DNA from: Epiperipatus broadwayi
Taxonomy: Eukaryota; Onychophora; Udeonychophora; Euonychophora; Peripatidae
Assembly (NCBI GenBank): GCA_028023455.1
Contig: JAQFVV010006271.1
Location: 3,370,673-3,434,672 of the forward strand
Length of the DNA: 64,000 bases
Reading direction: 5' to 3'
In this document: one piece after another, positions 36,940 to 52,748 of the stretch
How positions within the stretch are numbered: position 1 is the stretch's first letter
How the letters are laid out: the number at the start of each line of letters is the position of its first letter
Translations under genes and position numbers: made by a program
The notes under the pieces: generated by a model
What the model was told of the DNA's origin: nothing
Database searches by the model: none
What the model saw: the letters and a program-made list of their open reading frames with translations, nothing else

Positions 36940-37480
36940 CATCTTCCAAATCTTTGTTATAAGTTCTAGGTAAACGAAAAAAGGGGAAAATCTTAATACA
37001 TCAGATTTACAATTTTTCAGTTCAAAAACATTATGAGTACGTATTATATTTTTTTTTAGTACCTAAGTTAGAAAGCAAATTAGATACGAAATATTCTGGG
37101 AGATGAATTTATGAAGAAGTTTGAGTTCTGTTTTTCGTCCAGTACTAAATCAATATAGTGTTCATTACTAAACTTTTATTTTGCAAATTTGCAAAAAAGA
37201 CTAATTCTATGATTCTGTCTGTTATGAGGATTCCATATAATTGAACCATACTCCAAGATGGGAAGAACTAAGGATATAAAAAGTTTATCTTTGTAAATTT
37301 ATTAAATCTTTTCCATATCTGTAAATAGCTCCTAATTTTAAGAGTTTATTCACCATAAAATTAATGTGATTATGAAAAGTCCTTATTGAAAATATTATTC
37401 CGAGTCTCTTTGATGATCTTTGTTATATTTTAGGTCCCCAATGTAATAGGAAAACCTAAGCTTCAGTTTTCTAGGTAGAG
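36940..37480 (-). pseudogene. LINE RT C-terminal region (long copy)
   Basis: The minus strand shows LEYGSIIWNPHNRQN around 37200-37260, matching ENGSIIWNPSFLQG of the short copy. The remainder is frameshifted. Confidence 0.55.
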
Positions 37481-37599
37481 CATCCTATCCATATTTATAT
37501 CTATATAATTATATTCACACCAATTCAAAATTATCTACATCCTTTGAAGTAAAAAGTCATTAATAGAATAAATATCAAAATTTTGCAATCATCCATAAC

Positions 37600-38497
37600 A
37601 TAGAAGTTAAAATTTATTTTTAGTCATCAAGTATACATTAAATAATAAAGGTCAAAACACGTTGACCCCCAGTGAACTAATAAGGTAAACAATTTACCAT
37701 TAAACCTCACACAAGCATTCTATCCCTAAGAAAGGTCAAACCAATTAATTAATAATTTAGAAAACAACCTACAAGCTTCGAAGAAGAATTTTATGATTAA
37801 CTCTATCAAAGCCGGACATATCAAAATAAACAACATCTAACCTAGATTGATTCTCAATTGAATTTGAAATGATCAAAAATAGTTAGCAATTTGTTTCAAT
37901 GGACCTATTAGCAAAATCCATGCGCTCGGTGCCAAAACCTTAGAGACATCCAAGATAATTTTATTATACAAACTCTTTAAAAATTGAGCAACAGTGTGTA
38001 GAATTGAAATAGGCCTATAGTCACTTACCAAATCTCTAGTCCTTTCTTAAAAATAGGAACAACTTTAGCAATTTTAAGGGATGTAGGAAAAGTACCATTT
38101 GCTAAAGAGCAATTAAAAATATGCAAAAGAGGAGAAGCAATGTATTCAGCCTCCTTTATAAATGAAAGCTGGAATATTGTCAAGCCCACACTAGAATGTA
38201 ATTTGCGCCCAATAGCAAAAATAACATCAGATTCAATAAATGAATCCAATTTATTCTTTCTTCAACTAGATCATTATTTTCAGTCAAATCAGTAAAAGAA
38301 TTAGATTGTTTAAAAAGCTCTGAGAAATAATGAGAAAAATCATCAGCAACTAGATTAGAATTATTATTCTGTAATTTTTTTTTTGTAATACCTAAATCCT
38401 TAACTAGAGACCAAAATTGCAAGGGATTATCAGAAATATGACTTTCAGTATTTTGTATAAATTTTTGAAAATCTCTATGATATATAACCTTTGACAA
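37600..38497 (-). pseudogene. LINE reverse transcriptase (long copy)
   Basis: Frames 38180-38497 and 38025-38249 give NPLQFWSLVKDLG and then LKIAKVVPIFKKG, which with the following DYRPIS-like stretch (about 37990-38030) is the start of the RT of jockey/CR1-type LINEs. A degenerate motif C reads YVMDDCKIL near 37600. Several stops and frameshifts. Confidence 0.65.
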
Positions 38498-38644
38498 TCT
38501 TCTATAATTAATAAAATTGTTATAATAATTTAAGTTCTTAGTTTTCCAATATTTACGATGATGAAATGATTTCCTTTTAATAATTTCTTTAAGAGAAACG
38601 AAAACAAAGTTTGTTAAAAAATTTTCTTAGGAATTATTTGTCAA

Positions 38645-39100
38645 TTAGTTCACAAAATGATTGTTCAAAAATCTCATACAAAAATCTACATCAGATGAAG
38701 AATACAAATTTTCCCAGTTAAAATTGGATAATTGTAAACAAAGACCCAAATAATTTCCTTTTCTGTAGTTTCTTTTCATAGTTTTAAAGGGACAGAGTCT
38801 ATTAAATTTAATATTAATATAAAATTCTAAGGGAGGATGATGCAAGTCAATGGAAAAAGGAAGAGAAGAAGTAGTTAAACATTCAATTGTAGGAAAATTA
38901 CTGAGAATATAATCCAATGTGTGATCATTAAAATTGGTGTATGGATTAAATTGTTTTAAATTCAACAAATTGCAAACCAATCATTCTCAATGCTTTAGGT
39001 GAAAAAGAGACAGAATCTATGATAGTAGTACCCGAATATAAATCCGAATATTAAATCTCCGGTAATAATAAAATTATCATACCAATCAGAAAATCTTCAA
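38645..39100 (-). pseudogene. LINE endonuclease domain, C-terminal part (long copy)
   Basis: The minus strand carries FIITGDFN-like residues at about 39040-39080, with one base missing after GD, and then NDHTLDYILSNFPT and a degenerate SIDLHHPPLEFYI. These correspond to the GDFN, LDYI and SDH landmarks of AP-type LINE endonucleases. Confidence 0.6.
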
Positions 39101-39697
39101 GTGATGTCAAAAAATAATCAAACTCCAACAACACAAAGTGGGTTTGAGGTAAACATTACCCAAAATAAATTTAAAATTGTGATTTAAAGTAATTTCACAC
39201 CATGTAGATTCACAAAAAGAAGAAGAAAAATAAAGTTCTTTATAAAAAACATCTTTATGAAGAGCAATCAGAGTACCACCACCTCAGAAATATTACCATA
39301 GTCGTCAGTTCGCAAAATACTAAATCTATCATCAAGAAAAGAACAATCAGAAATTGTTGATTTACCAAGTTTCTGTAAGTAAAATAAGTCAAAATGTTCT
39401 GTTTCAAAAATTGTTTATTTGAACACATTTAGTTCTCATACCTCTGACATTCATATAAAAACAAGACAGCCCTACCATATTAAATTAAAAATAAATCAAA
39501 ACAAATAAATAAATGATATCAAGTAAAGAAAAAGTAAGTAAGTATAGTGAATAAAGAAAATAAGAAATAAAAGAAAATAAAGAAAATAAGAAATCAAAGA
39601 AAACAGAAAATAAATAAATAAATACCACTAAAGTTTTAAAGAATTAGCCAAAGTTCCATAAAAAAACAAATGAGCCACGGGCATAAATTGGAAGAGA

Positions 39698-40371
39698 TTA
39701 AATCATTATGTTTATGAGGGAGATATATAAAAGAAAAGATTTCAAGTTATACATATTAATTTCATGACATATGATCCTAGTTCTTAACTTTTTCAAGAAA
39801 GACCTAATATTATATGAATTAAGATTCACTGGCATATTAGAAACAAAATATTTATTACATTTTGTATTAATATTATTAATAATATTATTATGAATTTTAG
39901 AAATACCAAACCCCCTTTCCACAGGTAGTCTACCTTTTTTACCAGAAGTTGAAAAAGAGCATCCCAAACCATTTCCCACATTAACCTCATTATCAATATA
40001 ATTGTTATATTTAGAGAAATGCGAATAATTTGCTCTATGAGTAAAAAAACCTCTATCAGCATTCGCTAGACAATTTTTTTTCCTGAAATTAGATTTAGAA
40101 AAGTCACCAGAAAAATTACTATTATACTTTTTTGGAACAGAATGTGAATATCCATCCTTCAATATATACTTTTTATCAGGAAAATTATCATAATATCCCA
40201 GCGATGAATTATTAACAGAAAAGCCAGAAAACTTGTTAAATTTTTCATCATCATTAAGTCTAGAAAATTGTTTTTGATATTTATCAGACTGCCTATAAAT
40301 TTTAGTTTTATAAACTTTTCCTTTATTGTATCTTGTACTATTATCAATTCCACATCCAATATATTCATCAC
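39698..40371 (-). pseudogene. LINE ORF1 (gag-like), C-terminal pieces (long copy)
   Basis: Frames 39698-40162 and 40159-40371 are Asn/Ser/Lys/Tyr-rich. No zinc knuckle is certain. They follow the ORF1 piece upstream with a small frame change. Assignment rests on position within the element. Confidence 0.4.
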
Positions 40372-40481
40372 ATGAATGAAAATCCTGATCTAATATCTTA
40401 TTATTACCTTTATAATCAACATTATAAATGCTATTGTTTTTATTTTTATCTTTTTTCCCAAAACTGTTTTTATCTTTATCT

Positions 40482-41066
40482 CTAATAAAGAATGAGGACT
40501 TGCAACTTTTCTAAGGTATTATTACCCTTAAAAGATGAATTAACATCACCACCACAATCAACCTCAGCAATATCCCCCAAAACTTGTGTTTCCAATAAAT
40601 CACATTGTATACCTACATCACCAGAAATAACACCATCACCAATAGCTTTAGATTCCTTCACACCAAATTTTGCCATATTCATAATCATGCTATAAACTTC
40701 CTGAAGAGACATAGATTTTAATAATTCAAAAGTAAAACCAGCCAAGTCTACTTTTCTACTTTCCTTATCTTGAAGCAAATTAACTATATCCACATTAGAA
40801 CTAGAATTTAAACTCCTATCAATACCTAAATTATTATCACTTTTATCTTTAACACTATCTCTATTATAATTATCCCTTTCAGAAATATTATCAATATGTA
40901 TATCCGATTCCACATCTATAAGATCATTATTATTAACTATATCCACAGTAGAACTAGAATTTAAACTCCTATCAATAGCTAAATTATTATCACTATTACC
41001 TTCAACACTATCTCCATTATATCTATCTCTTTCAGAAATATTTTCAATATGTATATCAGATTCCAC
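40482..41066 (-). pseudogene. LINE ORF1 N-terminal region with internal protein repeat (long copy)
   Basis: 194 codons. It holds two copies of a ~50-residue acidic repeat beginning ESDIHI(E/D)NISERD and ending SLNSSS.VDIVN, about 150 bp apart. Then comes a helical-looking segment (TFELLKSMSLQEVYSMI). I do not recognise the domain; it is probably the LINE's own ORF1. Confidence 0.45.
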
Positions 41067-41270
41067 ATCTATAAGATCATTATTATCTGTTGACCTAACA
41101 TTCCCAATATTCTCATTTTATCCACAGACAATTGATTACATTCTATACAATGAAAAAACAAACAACAGAATCAAAAATTTTTGCATCAGACCTGAAAATT
41201 CAAACAAGATATATGAAAATACTTGACAAAAACAGACACTTAATTCCATTATCATAATTTAATTAAATAA

Positions 41271-41272
41271 AC

Positions 41273-41333
<61 letters not shown>

Positions 41334-41368
41334 TGATGATGATGATGATGATTATGATGATGATGATG

Positions 41369-41448
<80 letters not shown>
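41271..41448. repeat. (TAA)n with a (TGA)n core, between two LINE copies
   Basis: TAA units, about ten TGA units in the middle (41331-41370), then TAA units again. It is at once the 5' flank of the long LINE copy and the 3' tail of the short copy. Frames across it are artefacts. Confidence 0.9.
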
Positions 41449-41587
41449 TCAATTCATTTATTTAAGTGCTAAACAACAGCATAAAGCCAATTACAGTTTG
41501 CACATACAATAAAAGTGAAAATAAAACATATAACATAAAATGAAAATATAAATGTCTACATAATAAAGTAAAATTTAAAGGACAAAA

Positions 41588-42019
41588 TCAAACATAACAT
41601 TTCAGTTTAACAAAATTACAAAATTTCTTATAATCAATATCACACAGATTAAGGTTACTCCCAATTTGATTATATAAAGAGGGTAACCTAAATAAAGGAG
41701 AAAATTTAAGAATATTAGAACGACATGTTTGAATCTGATATACACAATTAGACCTAGTATCACAACTCAAAGACCTAATTGAGATCGTTGAAACTATATC
41801 TGATAAAATAACCTGTTTATTAACAATTTTATAAATATTTTTCAAATCCCTATACTTTTGTCTAGATGAAAGATTAATCATTTTACCCTCCCAAGAAACA
41901 TATTTGAAAAACTTTTTTGAAATAGACTGCAACAAGTTACATCCTTGCAAAAAACTAGGGTTCCAAATTATTGAACCATTTTCAATAATAGGAAGAACCA
42001 ATGAAAAAAAAAATTCCAT
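41588..42019 (-). pseudogene. LINE RT C-terminal region (truncated copy)
   Basis: Reads PIIENGSIIWNP, RQKYRDLKNIYKI, and near the end FRLPSLYNQIGSNL, the typical end of jockey/CR1-type ORF2. A stop and a frame change separate it from the RT frame above. Confidence 0.8.
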
Positions 42020-42135
42020 TTAGTATCATTACTGAACTGATAACCATGTCTAAAAATGGCACCCATAACCGTAAAAGCCTTACCAACAATCATTTCAAGA
42101 TGAGGAATAAAAGATCCATTACATGAAAACATAAT

Positions 42136-45497
<3,362 letters not shown>

Positions 45498-46286
45498 AAA
45501 GTGCTTTCTAATTAACTAACTATAAATGGATAATTTAATACATTAGATATTTTCATCTAAAACATTCATTAAAATAGTACATTATCATACATAAGTGACC
45601 AGTGGAGGAATTTATTATAGTAAGTAAGAAAATTAAACAAATGCTATGTTTGACTTTTTATACTTATAAATGAAAACTGCTGTTCATTCTTTTCATATTA
45701 GATCTAGAATGACATTCAAAAAGATAGTCCTGCTTTTGAATGCAATCGGTCTTCAAGTTTTGCTTTAACATTTGGCCTGGGGCAGTTGGCTTTGATTAGC
45801 TGCTGTTCTAGGTAAAGTGCTTTCTAATTCAATAATTATTAATGGAAACTCTCCACATTAAATACTTCCATCAAAAACATCCATTAATTGAAAATATTAT
45901 ATTGCATTATGAAACCAGCCAGTGGAATGGCTTGTTATAATAAGTAAGAAATTAAAAATTTGCTACACTTTGATTTTGTATAACTTATAAATAAATGTAA
46001 ACTGTAGTTCTTTGTTTTCTATATTATATCAAGAGTGAAATTCAAAAGATAAGTCTGCTTTTGAATACAACCTAGCTGACAATTACTTTAACTCTTGGCC
46101 TGGTGAAGTTGGTTTTTATTAGCTACTTTTTTAGGTAAAGACTTTCTGATTAAGTAATTACAAATGGATAACTCCACACATTAAACATTTCGATCTAAAA
46201 CATTCATTAAAATATTATATTGTATTAAATAATCTATCAGTAGAGAAGTTTGTTATACTAATAAAAACAATTGGAACGTTTGCTAT
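45498..46286. repeat. ~320 bp tandem repeat, units 1 to 3
   Basis: AAAG(TG)CTTTCT-type unit starts at 45498, 45814 and 46137, periods 316 and 323 bp. Shared words include CATTCATTAAAAT, the AGTGGA..GTTATA block and TTGGCCTGG near each unit end. Units are about 70-80% alike by eye. Unit 3 is interrupted at 46286 by the RTE LINE and resumes at 49584. I see no ribozyme core and no coding capacity. Confidence 0.8.
46278..46286. repeat. Target-site duplication, left copy (GTTTGCTAT)
   Basis: The same nine bases occur at 49584-49592 on the other side of the RTE LINE. Confidence 0.85.
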
Positions 46287-46297
46287 CATCATCATCA

Positions 46298-47011
46298 TCA
46301 ACCATTATCAATCCACTGCAGGATGAAGGTCTCTCCAAGTTTAATCCATCTTCTCCGATCTTTAGCTTCTTTTCTCCACAACACCCCTGCACATTTTCTT
46401 ATTTCATCCATCCATCTCACATGTGGTCTCTTTCTGGGTCTTTTACAATCTCTTGGAATCCAGTTTAAAATTTCAAATGTCCATCTATTATCATCTCTTC
46501 TAGCAATATGTCCAGCCCAACTCCATTTCAATCTTTTAATTTTTTCAATAAGATCAGTAACACCTGTTTGTTGTCTTACCCATGCATTGCATTTTCGATC
46601 TCTTCTTGTTACTCCCAACATACATCTCTCCATACTCCTTTGAGTGGTCTGAAGTCTCTGTCTTGCTCTTCTATTAAGTGTCCAAGTCTCAGATCCATAA
46701 GTAAGAACTGGTAAAACACATTTGTTAAAAACCATCCATTTCAAACACATAGGCATATTTCCTTTTAGTATCAAGTTATTTCTACCAAAAGCACTCCAAC
46801 CAAGTTTAATTCTATGATTAATTTCCTCCATTAAGTTTTCATCTGTATTAATAATCTGACCAAGGTATTTGTAACTGTTAACTTCTACTAATTCTTCATA
46901 ATCAATCTTTATTTTCATATTATGAGCAAATCGATTAAACATTACTTTAGTCTTTTTAACATTTATCTTTAGTCCTACTGTTCTACTTTCATCTGCTAAC
47001 TCCTGCAACAT
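46298..47011 (-). pseudogene. RTE RT C-terminal part
   Basis: 237 codons: GLKINVKKTKVMFNR (after RT motif C), YKYLGQIINTD, then TYGSETWTLNRR, GHIARRDDNRW and WMDEI near the end, and a stop. These are standard RTE/craniofacial-development-protein-2-like landmarks. It continues the preceding frame after one stop codon (TAA at about 47012), so a single substitution separates the two pieces. Confidence 0.9.
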
Positions 47012-47390
47012 TTACTGCAGCTCTGAAGCATTATTTGCAAAAACAACTACATCATCTGTGAAATCTAAATGACTTAAATACTCTCCATTTACTTTAGCTC
47101 CTTTAGTTTCCCATTTTAATCCACAAAATACTTCTTGCAGCAATGCTGTAAAGAGTTTTGGAGATATGGAGTCACCTTGTATTACACCTTTCTCAATGTT
47201 GATTTTTTCAGTATCATTATGTAATCTAATTGTTGCTGTTGCATTTTGAAAAATATTCTTTAAAATATGACAATATCCTGGATCTACACCTTGATGATCC
47301 AATGCTTTAATTACTGAAGAAATGCGTATAGAATCGAATGCCTTTTCATAATCTACAAATCCAAATCATAATGACAATCCCTATTCGTTT
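47012..47390 (-). pseudogene. RTE reverse transcriptase, motifs A to C
   Basis: VDYEKAFDS (motif A) lies just upstream of the Met at 47302. Then IEKGVIQGDSISPKLFT (motif B) and LDFTDDVVVFA (motif C, FTDD for the usual FADD). Stops at about 47360-47385 separate it from the N-terminal RT part. Confidence 0.9.
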
Positions 47391-47968
47391 GTCCTTTCTA
47401 TGACTTCTCTCACTACCTGGATATGATCTATTGTACTAAAACCACTTTTAAATCCAGCTTGTTCTCTTGGTTGGTGGAAATCCAAAGTTCTCTGTAGACG
47501 AGTTGTAATTATCTTGGTAAAATTTTTATATAAAACTGATAAAAGGCTGATAGGTCTGTAATTTCTAATATCTTCTTTATCACCTTTTTTAAATATTAAT
47601 ATTATTACTGCATTCTTCCAATCTTCCGGTACATCTTTATCATTTAGACATTTGGTATATAACTTTGCTAAAATTGTTTCTATTTCTTCACCTGCTTCTT
47701 TTAATATATCAATTATAATTCCATCATTTCCTGGAGCCTTTCCTTTCTTCATACACTTAATTGCATGTCTCACTTCTTCATTTAAAATTCTGGGCAATTC
47801 TGAAGATGTAATAGATAAAGGAGGTACTTGTTCTTTATTACTATATAATTCTTGATAAAAATCTTCTACCAATTTCATGATGTCATCTCTCTTTTTAGTA
47901 ATAATTCCATCTTTTTTTCTTATTGCAGATATAAATTTTGCTACCAATACCAAAATGTTGTTTAACAT
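47381..47968 (-). pseudogene. RTE reverse transcriptase, N-terminal part
   Basis: GKAPGNDGI and IIIDILKEAG, then FKKGDKEDIRNYRPISLLS and REQAGFKSGFSTIDHIQ. These are the fingers of the RT. A one-base frame change around 47900-47930 separates it from the endonuclease-linker frame. Confidence 0.9.
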
Positions 47969-48899
47969 TTTTGAGACTTTTATTTTCTTCTACAGCTTTC
48001 CTTGCTATTTCACAGTTATACTTTCTTATATTATTTTCAACTCTTTTCCGTACCATTTTACAAAATTCGAGATATTCAATTTTTTTTAATACATCATTTT
48101 TGTATATCTTCATATTCCTTCTTTTCTTCATAAATTCTCTAGTCTCAGTAGAAATTTTATTAGTTAATTGCTGCTTTTTTCTACCAGCTATGTTTGTTGC
48201 AGTTTTTAAAAGTGTATCAGTTATTTTCATATTAATTTCATTCAAATCTGAATCATGTTCAAAATCTCCTAACACTTGAAACCGATTTGTAAGTTCCAAT
48301 TTAAATTCATTAGAATGTTTCTGAAGATTAGGAATATCAACTGTAAATATTGTTTTTCTTAATAATTTTTGTCTCTCTAGTTTTACATTAACACGTAACT
48401 TACACCTTACTAATTGATGATCACTTCCTGTGTTAAATTTATTAAGAACATTACAATCTTGAAATATGTATTTTCTGTTAGTCAAAATATAATCCAATTC
48501 TGCTGTACCTTCATTTGGATGCTTCCATGTCCATTTCCTTTTAACATTTTTCTCAAAAAATGAATGCATAATATAAAGTTTTTCTTTTTCTGCAAACTCC
48601 ACAAGTCTATGTCCTCTCTCATTTCCATTACCATAACCAAAATTATCTACAACAATTTCATCTTTCATTTGTCTACCAATTCTAGCATTAAAGTCTCCCA
48701 TAACAATTTTAAAATGTTGTTTACTCTGATCAAAAGCCTTTTGTACATCCATGTAAAAATATTCTACTATTTCATCACTATGAGAACTTGTTGAGGCATA
48801 AACCGGAATTATCTGCATTTGGTCTCTGCTATTAAGTTGTGTAACTAATCTTGCCACTCTGTCTGATGCACCATCAATCTCCCAATATTGTTCTTCCAC
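47895..48899 (-). pseudogene. RTE endonuclease, C-terminal part, and linker
   Basis: 334 codons with IVMGDFNARIG (catalytic Asp and Asn), GTAELDYILTNRKY and NTGSDHQLVRCKL (catalytic SDH), then a lysine-rich linker to the RT. The real start is further upstream; a TGA and a frame change near 48920 split it from the N-terminal part. Confidence 0.9.
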
Positions 48900-48934
48900 T
48901 TTTTATTTATAATAAATCCTACTCCACTTGTATT

Positions 48935-49282
48935 TCAAATATGTGTGCCTTTATAATAGAGTATATGTCCACTTTTTAAATCAATTGTTTCTTCTCCTTT
49001 TCTTCTAACTTCACAAAGTCCAATAATGTCCCATTTAATATAAGACAGTTCTTCTTCTAATTCTTGCAATCTTCCTTCACTTGAAAGTGATCTGCAGTTG
49101 TAAGTACCTAAATAAAAAGTCGTCATCAAATGGCAGCCTGGGTCCACAATCAGGGGATTCTTAGCACCCTCTGCCTTCGGCCACCAACTGCTGCCTTGGT
49201 TGGTGACTTTAAAGCCTCCTGGGAATAAGGGCCATGCTTTATTTTTGTCTGTCATAAATGTATAAATGTATTGGAAAAACAT
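48935..49282 (-). pseudogene. RTE endonuclease, N-terminal part
   Basis: 115 codons. LGTYNCRSLSSEGRLQEL and DIIGLCEVRRKGEE hold the Asn and the catalytic Glu of the AP-type endonuclease. About 45 residues precede the domain. The Met at 49282 is plausible because about 300 bp of 5' UTR then remain to the element edge. Confidence 0.9.
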
Positions 49283-49583
49283 TTATCATTTACACAAACA
49301 TTCATTTTGGCGTATCAGGCACTGAGAAGAAAGACCATGGTGTTTCTTGATCTTAAACTCAGAGGTAAAAAGCCAATAAACTCACCACACTGGCTAATGC
49401 GTGTTGGTGAGCAGCCCATCCATGTTCATATACTATATGAATAATCACATAGTAATAACAGCTGCAATGACAAGAACGTATGGAGTGGACATTAGAAATT
49501 TGCCCTGCTTGGTTTCTTTAAGACCTCCAAGAGGAATCAAAGGGTCTCCTTTCAGTTAACAGCAAACTCCTTTCTGCAGCCAT

Positions 49584-49690
49584 GTTTGCTATACTTTGAT
49601 TTTTATATCTATAAAGGTAAAATAAGAACTTTTTTCTACATCAGCTCTAGAGTTGCTCTGGAAATTATGGTGTAATTGGTTATCTGCCCT
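49584..49690. repeat. Continuation of ~320 bp repeat unit 3, with right target-site duplication
   Basis: GTTTGCTAT (49584-49592) then ACTTTGATTTTTATATCTATAA, matching CTACACTTTGATTTTGTATA of unit 2 at about 45961. Similarity fades after about 60-100 bp. Confidence 0.75.
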
Positions 49691-50719
49691 TCCAACTAGC
49701 TATATATGAAATAAATCAAAATTATGCAGAGCAATAATAAGACCTATCATAATAATTTATTCTCAGGTTTAATATGACTAACTAACAAAATATGTACTAG
49801 AAATAAAGGGAATTTTATTGAATCTAATATAGACATTAAATAAAAAATCTTATGTATATCTAAATATATCAACTAACACTGACTTGTATAAGTGACTTTA
49901 AAATTAAATAATAATTAAAATACAAAATTATTCATTAAATTATGAATAATTTAATAATCTTCATAATGGCTCTGGCAATAAAAGAAAATTAAGAATAAAC
50001 TATTAGTACCCTTCCAAATAAACTACAAAGTCATTGCTAATAAAACAAATGTTATGCACTTTATTTTAATTTATGATTTGATTTTTAAATAGTATCTGTA
50101 TTTTCATATTTTTTTAAATATCAACTAAATACAAAAAAAAAATATTATATACTTGCAATAAGTATATATATTAAATAGACAAAGACATATTTGTACTCAA
50201 TAAGTATACATTAGTATAAACACAAACCAATATTTATATTTTCCAAATATTCAACTTTAAAAATAAATAAATAAATAAATAAATAAAGGTATATTAGATA
50301 CAGCAAATATCTGAATTGTTGTTAATGTTTTGCATAAGAATTATTATATGAAGTTAAAATGAAAATAAATAAATAAATAATTGACTGGTAAAATATTGTA
50401 AAATTAATAAAGTAGATAATAGATATGCTCTCAAAGCTAGGGTAATTGATTGTATAACCCTAAATCTAAAGAAATCATGAAAATTCACTCCACTATATTA
50501 TAACAAAAAAAAGGTTTATATATTATATCCTCTTTTGAACCAAGCTTACTACAACAAGCACTGAATACTTAAGTTTATTATCTCTAAAGAGGCTCACTCA
50601 AGCCAATAAATCTAATATTTCTTTGGCTACTTAGCCAATTAGTGCTACTTTATCACTTAATATAGATATGTGACTTATTTCACATAATCTTATTTATTAG
50701 TTTTATATACGTACATACA

Positions 50720-50721
<2 letters not shown>
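49691..50721. other. AT-rich intergenic DNA
   Basis: No gene recognised. A short (AAAT)n run lies at about 50264-50286. Confidence 0.5.

Positions 50722-50796
<75 letters not shown>
50722..50796. repeat. (TA)n microsatellite at the 5' edge of the 2.2 kb repeat
   Basis: A TA run with one TAATAATA interruption, then the repeat starts GCATTACATTTAAAT. Confidence 0.9.
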
Positions 50797-50799
<3 letters not shown>

Positions 50800-52714
50800 T
50801 TACATTTAAATTTTAATACTTAAGTTATTTGTAAATATCTAATACTGAATTAAAAGCACAAACGTTCAAAATGTACAAATAATGAATTATTAATTTATTA
50901 ATATGTTTAATTTAAATATTGAAATAAAGTAAACTTTAAAAAAATTATAGAATCAAAACGAAGATTGTAATCATTAAATAAAACTTAATAAAAAATCTTT
51001 TAAGTTTAAAAATAACCGAAGAGAATTTTTAATCTTAGAAATAAAAATTACAAACATTTTCTTAGAGCAAAATGACCATTGAAAAGATGATTACAAAAGA
51101 GATAAAAAAGTTGAGGAATAGAAACAAAAGACTTACTTTTCCCACCCAAAGATATAGACACATACCTCAGTGGAAAACCCAAAATCTACTTAGCCACAAA
51201 CCCAACATCTACTTGGCAACAAACTCAATGAACCAATAAAATATAGATATGAAATATGTTTTATGGATCCATGCATTCCAGAGATAAGGTGCCTGAGGTC
51301 TATAGAAAGAAAAATCCAAAAGAAATAGTTAGTTCGAGATTAGAAAAATTAAAAAATTGAATTATTTCATCTTTACTAAAAGTAAGAAAATTTTTAAAAA
51401 GCTATTGTCACCGTCATCAAGAATGTAATCCACTTTGTTGTGCTCCCTTCAATTTGTCCAGCCAGAGGCAGCTTTCATCTTCACGGATCCCAGAATCGAT
51501 TTACTGGTGACACATGCAGAAATACTCGTCAAGCTTCATAAATAGTCATTGTCTGCAAGAAGGCCCTTGCAAAACTCAGATCTTTGTCATGAAGGAACGA
51601 GCACAGACAAAGGAAAGTATAGATTTATAAATGATAAAATGAAATATAAACTCTCTTAAACTTTAAAATCTTTGAAATTTATTTGCCTTTAAAATGAACT
51701 ATAGATTTTATTTCCTGAGCAAGCCGGAACTTTATTTTATTTATAAACTATACAATTTTAAATTCTGATCTAAAGTTAAAACTTAATCTCTTAAAATATG
51801 TATTGTTTTTTTATTTAATGTTTAATAAGATCTGTTTGTAATAGGGTAGGGGTAAGCAATTGCAAACTTAAATTTAAAGATGAAAACACTTATCGTTATT
51901 TGTGCATTATTGAATTTAAAAGAAAGGAAAAGTATGTTAAATAGTATTTGTAGTAAAAATAAGTTAAATATAATGTGTTATCGTAAATTGATTTTAAAAC
52001 CTTAAACTAAAGATTTTTTTAGAATTAAATTAATAAATTGATTTAAAAGTAAGTTGAGTGTGGGTAGCTGTTTAGCCTCATTTGAATAAGAGGTTTTGAC
52101 TTCAGTCTATTTGTTTCGTAGTTGGGTCAATGCTGGTGGAGAGATATACGAATGTTTATATCAATGTAATGTGAAGTGTGTTAGCACATAAGGGCATGGA
52201 GTCCAACTGAATGCATGACCCAAAAGAGGTAGTCATACCATTTCAATGGATGCAGACATATTTCCTGCACCATTGACCCATTCCAGCTCTATGGATTGGA
52301 TGATAAGCCGGCAAGATAGACCACTCTCCCATCCATATGTAGCATTATTCTCTTTATTATATTACATGCATGATTCCTTTTCCAGAGACAGACATATATT
52401 CCTGTGCTGGATGAAGGTAATGTTTCTTCAAATAATATCATGCTGTTCAGATGCACATTCCTGTCAGCATAGTTTGATGATAACATGTTCACATTGGATT
52501 GGTTATGGATATATATCTGGAAGTGAGCATTGGCATGGTTGCAGATCTTTAGCCTGGAATCAAGTGCCTTGAAGATCTTTTAAAGGCATCATCTGGGTGG
52601 TCTACCTATGCTCGATATTCTAAGATTAAAAATTAAAGTTAAAAGTAAATAAAATAATGATAATGAAACAAAATAAAGAATATTTTTTTAAAAGTTTGTG
52701 TATTATATATATAT

Positions 52715-52748
<34 letters not shown>

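Larger units (their letters stand above)
36730..41270 (-). mobile_element. Jockey/CR1-like LINE, long degenerate copy
   Basis: About 4.5 kb. On the minus strand from 41270: a gag-like ORF1, an endonuclease, an RT and the RT C-terminal region, then a 3' end with (ATT)n. Each domain is broken by stops and frameshifts. It shares its C-terminal region (GSIIWNP, here preceded by EY) and its 3' end with the fragment at 41449-42540. The 5' edge lies against the (TAA)n at 41271. Confidence 0.75.
46287..49583 (-). mobile_element. RTE-type LINE, nearly full length
   Basis: About 3.3 kb, the normal size of RTE elements. It has a single ORF of AP-type endonuclease and RT on the minus strand and a 3' end made of TGATGATGATG right after the ORF. 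Both ends are fixed by the 9-bp duplication. The ORF has only a handful of lesions, so the insertion is relatively young compared with other LINEs here. It lies inside a ~320 bp tandem repeat unit. Confidence 0.92.

Noticed and set aside
46271-46714. Plus-strand frames overlapping the RTE element
   Set aside because: They are antisense shadows of the RTE ORF.
52246-52572. 108-codon plus-strand frame in the 2.2 kb repeat
   Set aside because: Not kept open in the second copy at about 54880-55200.
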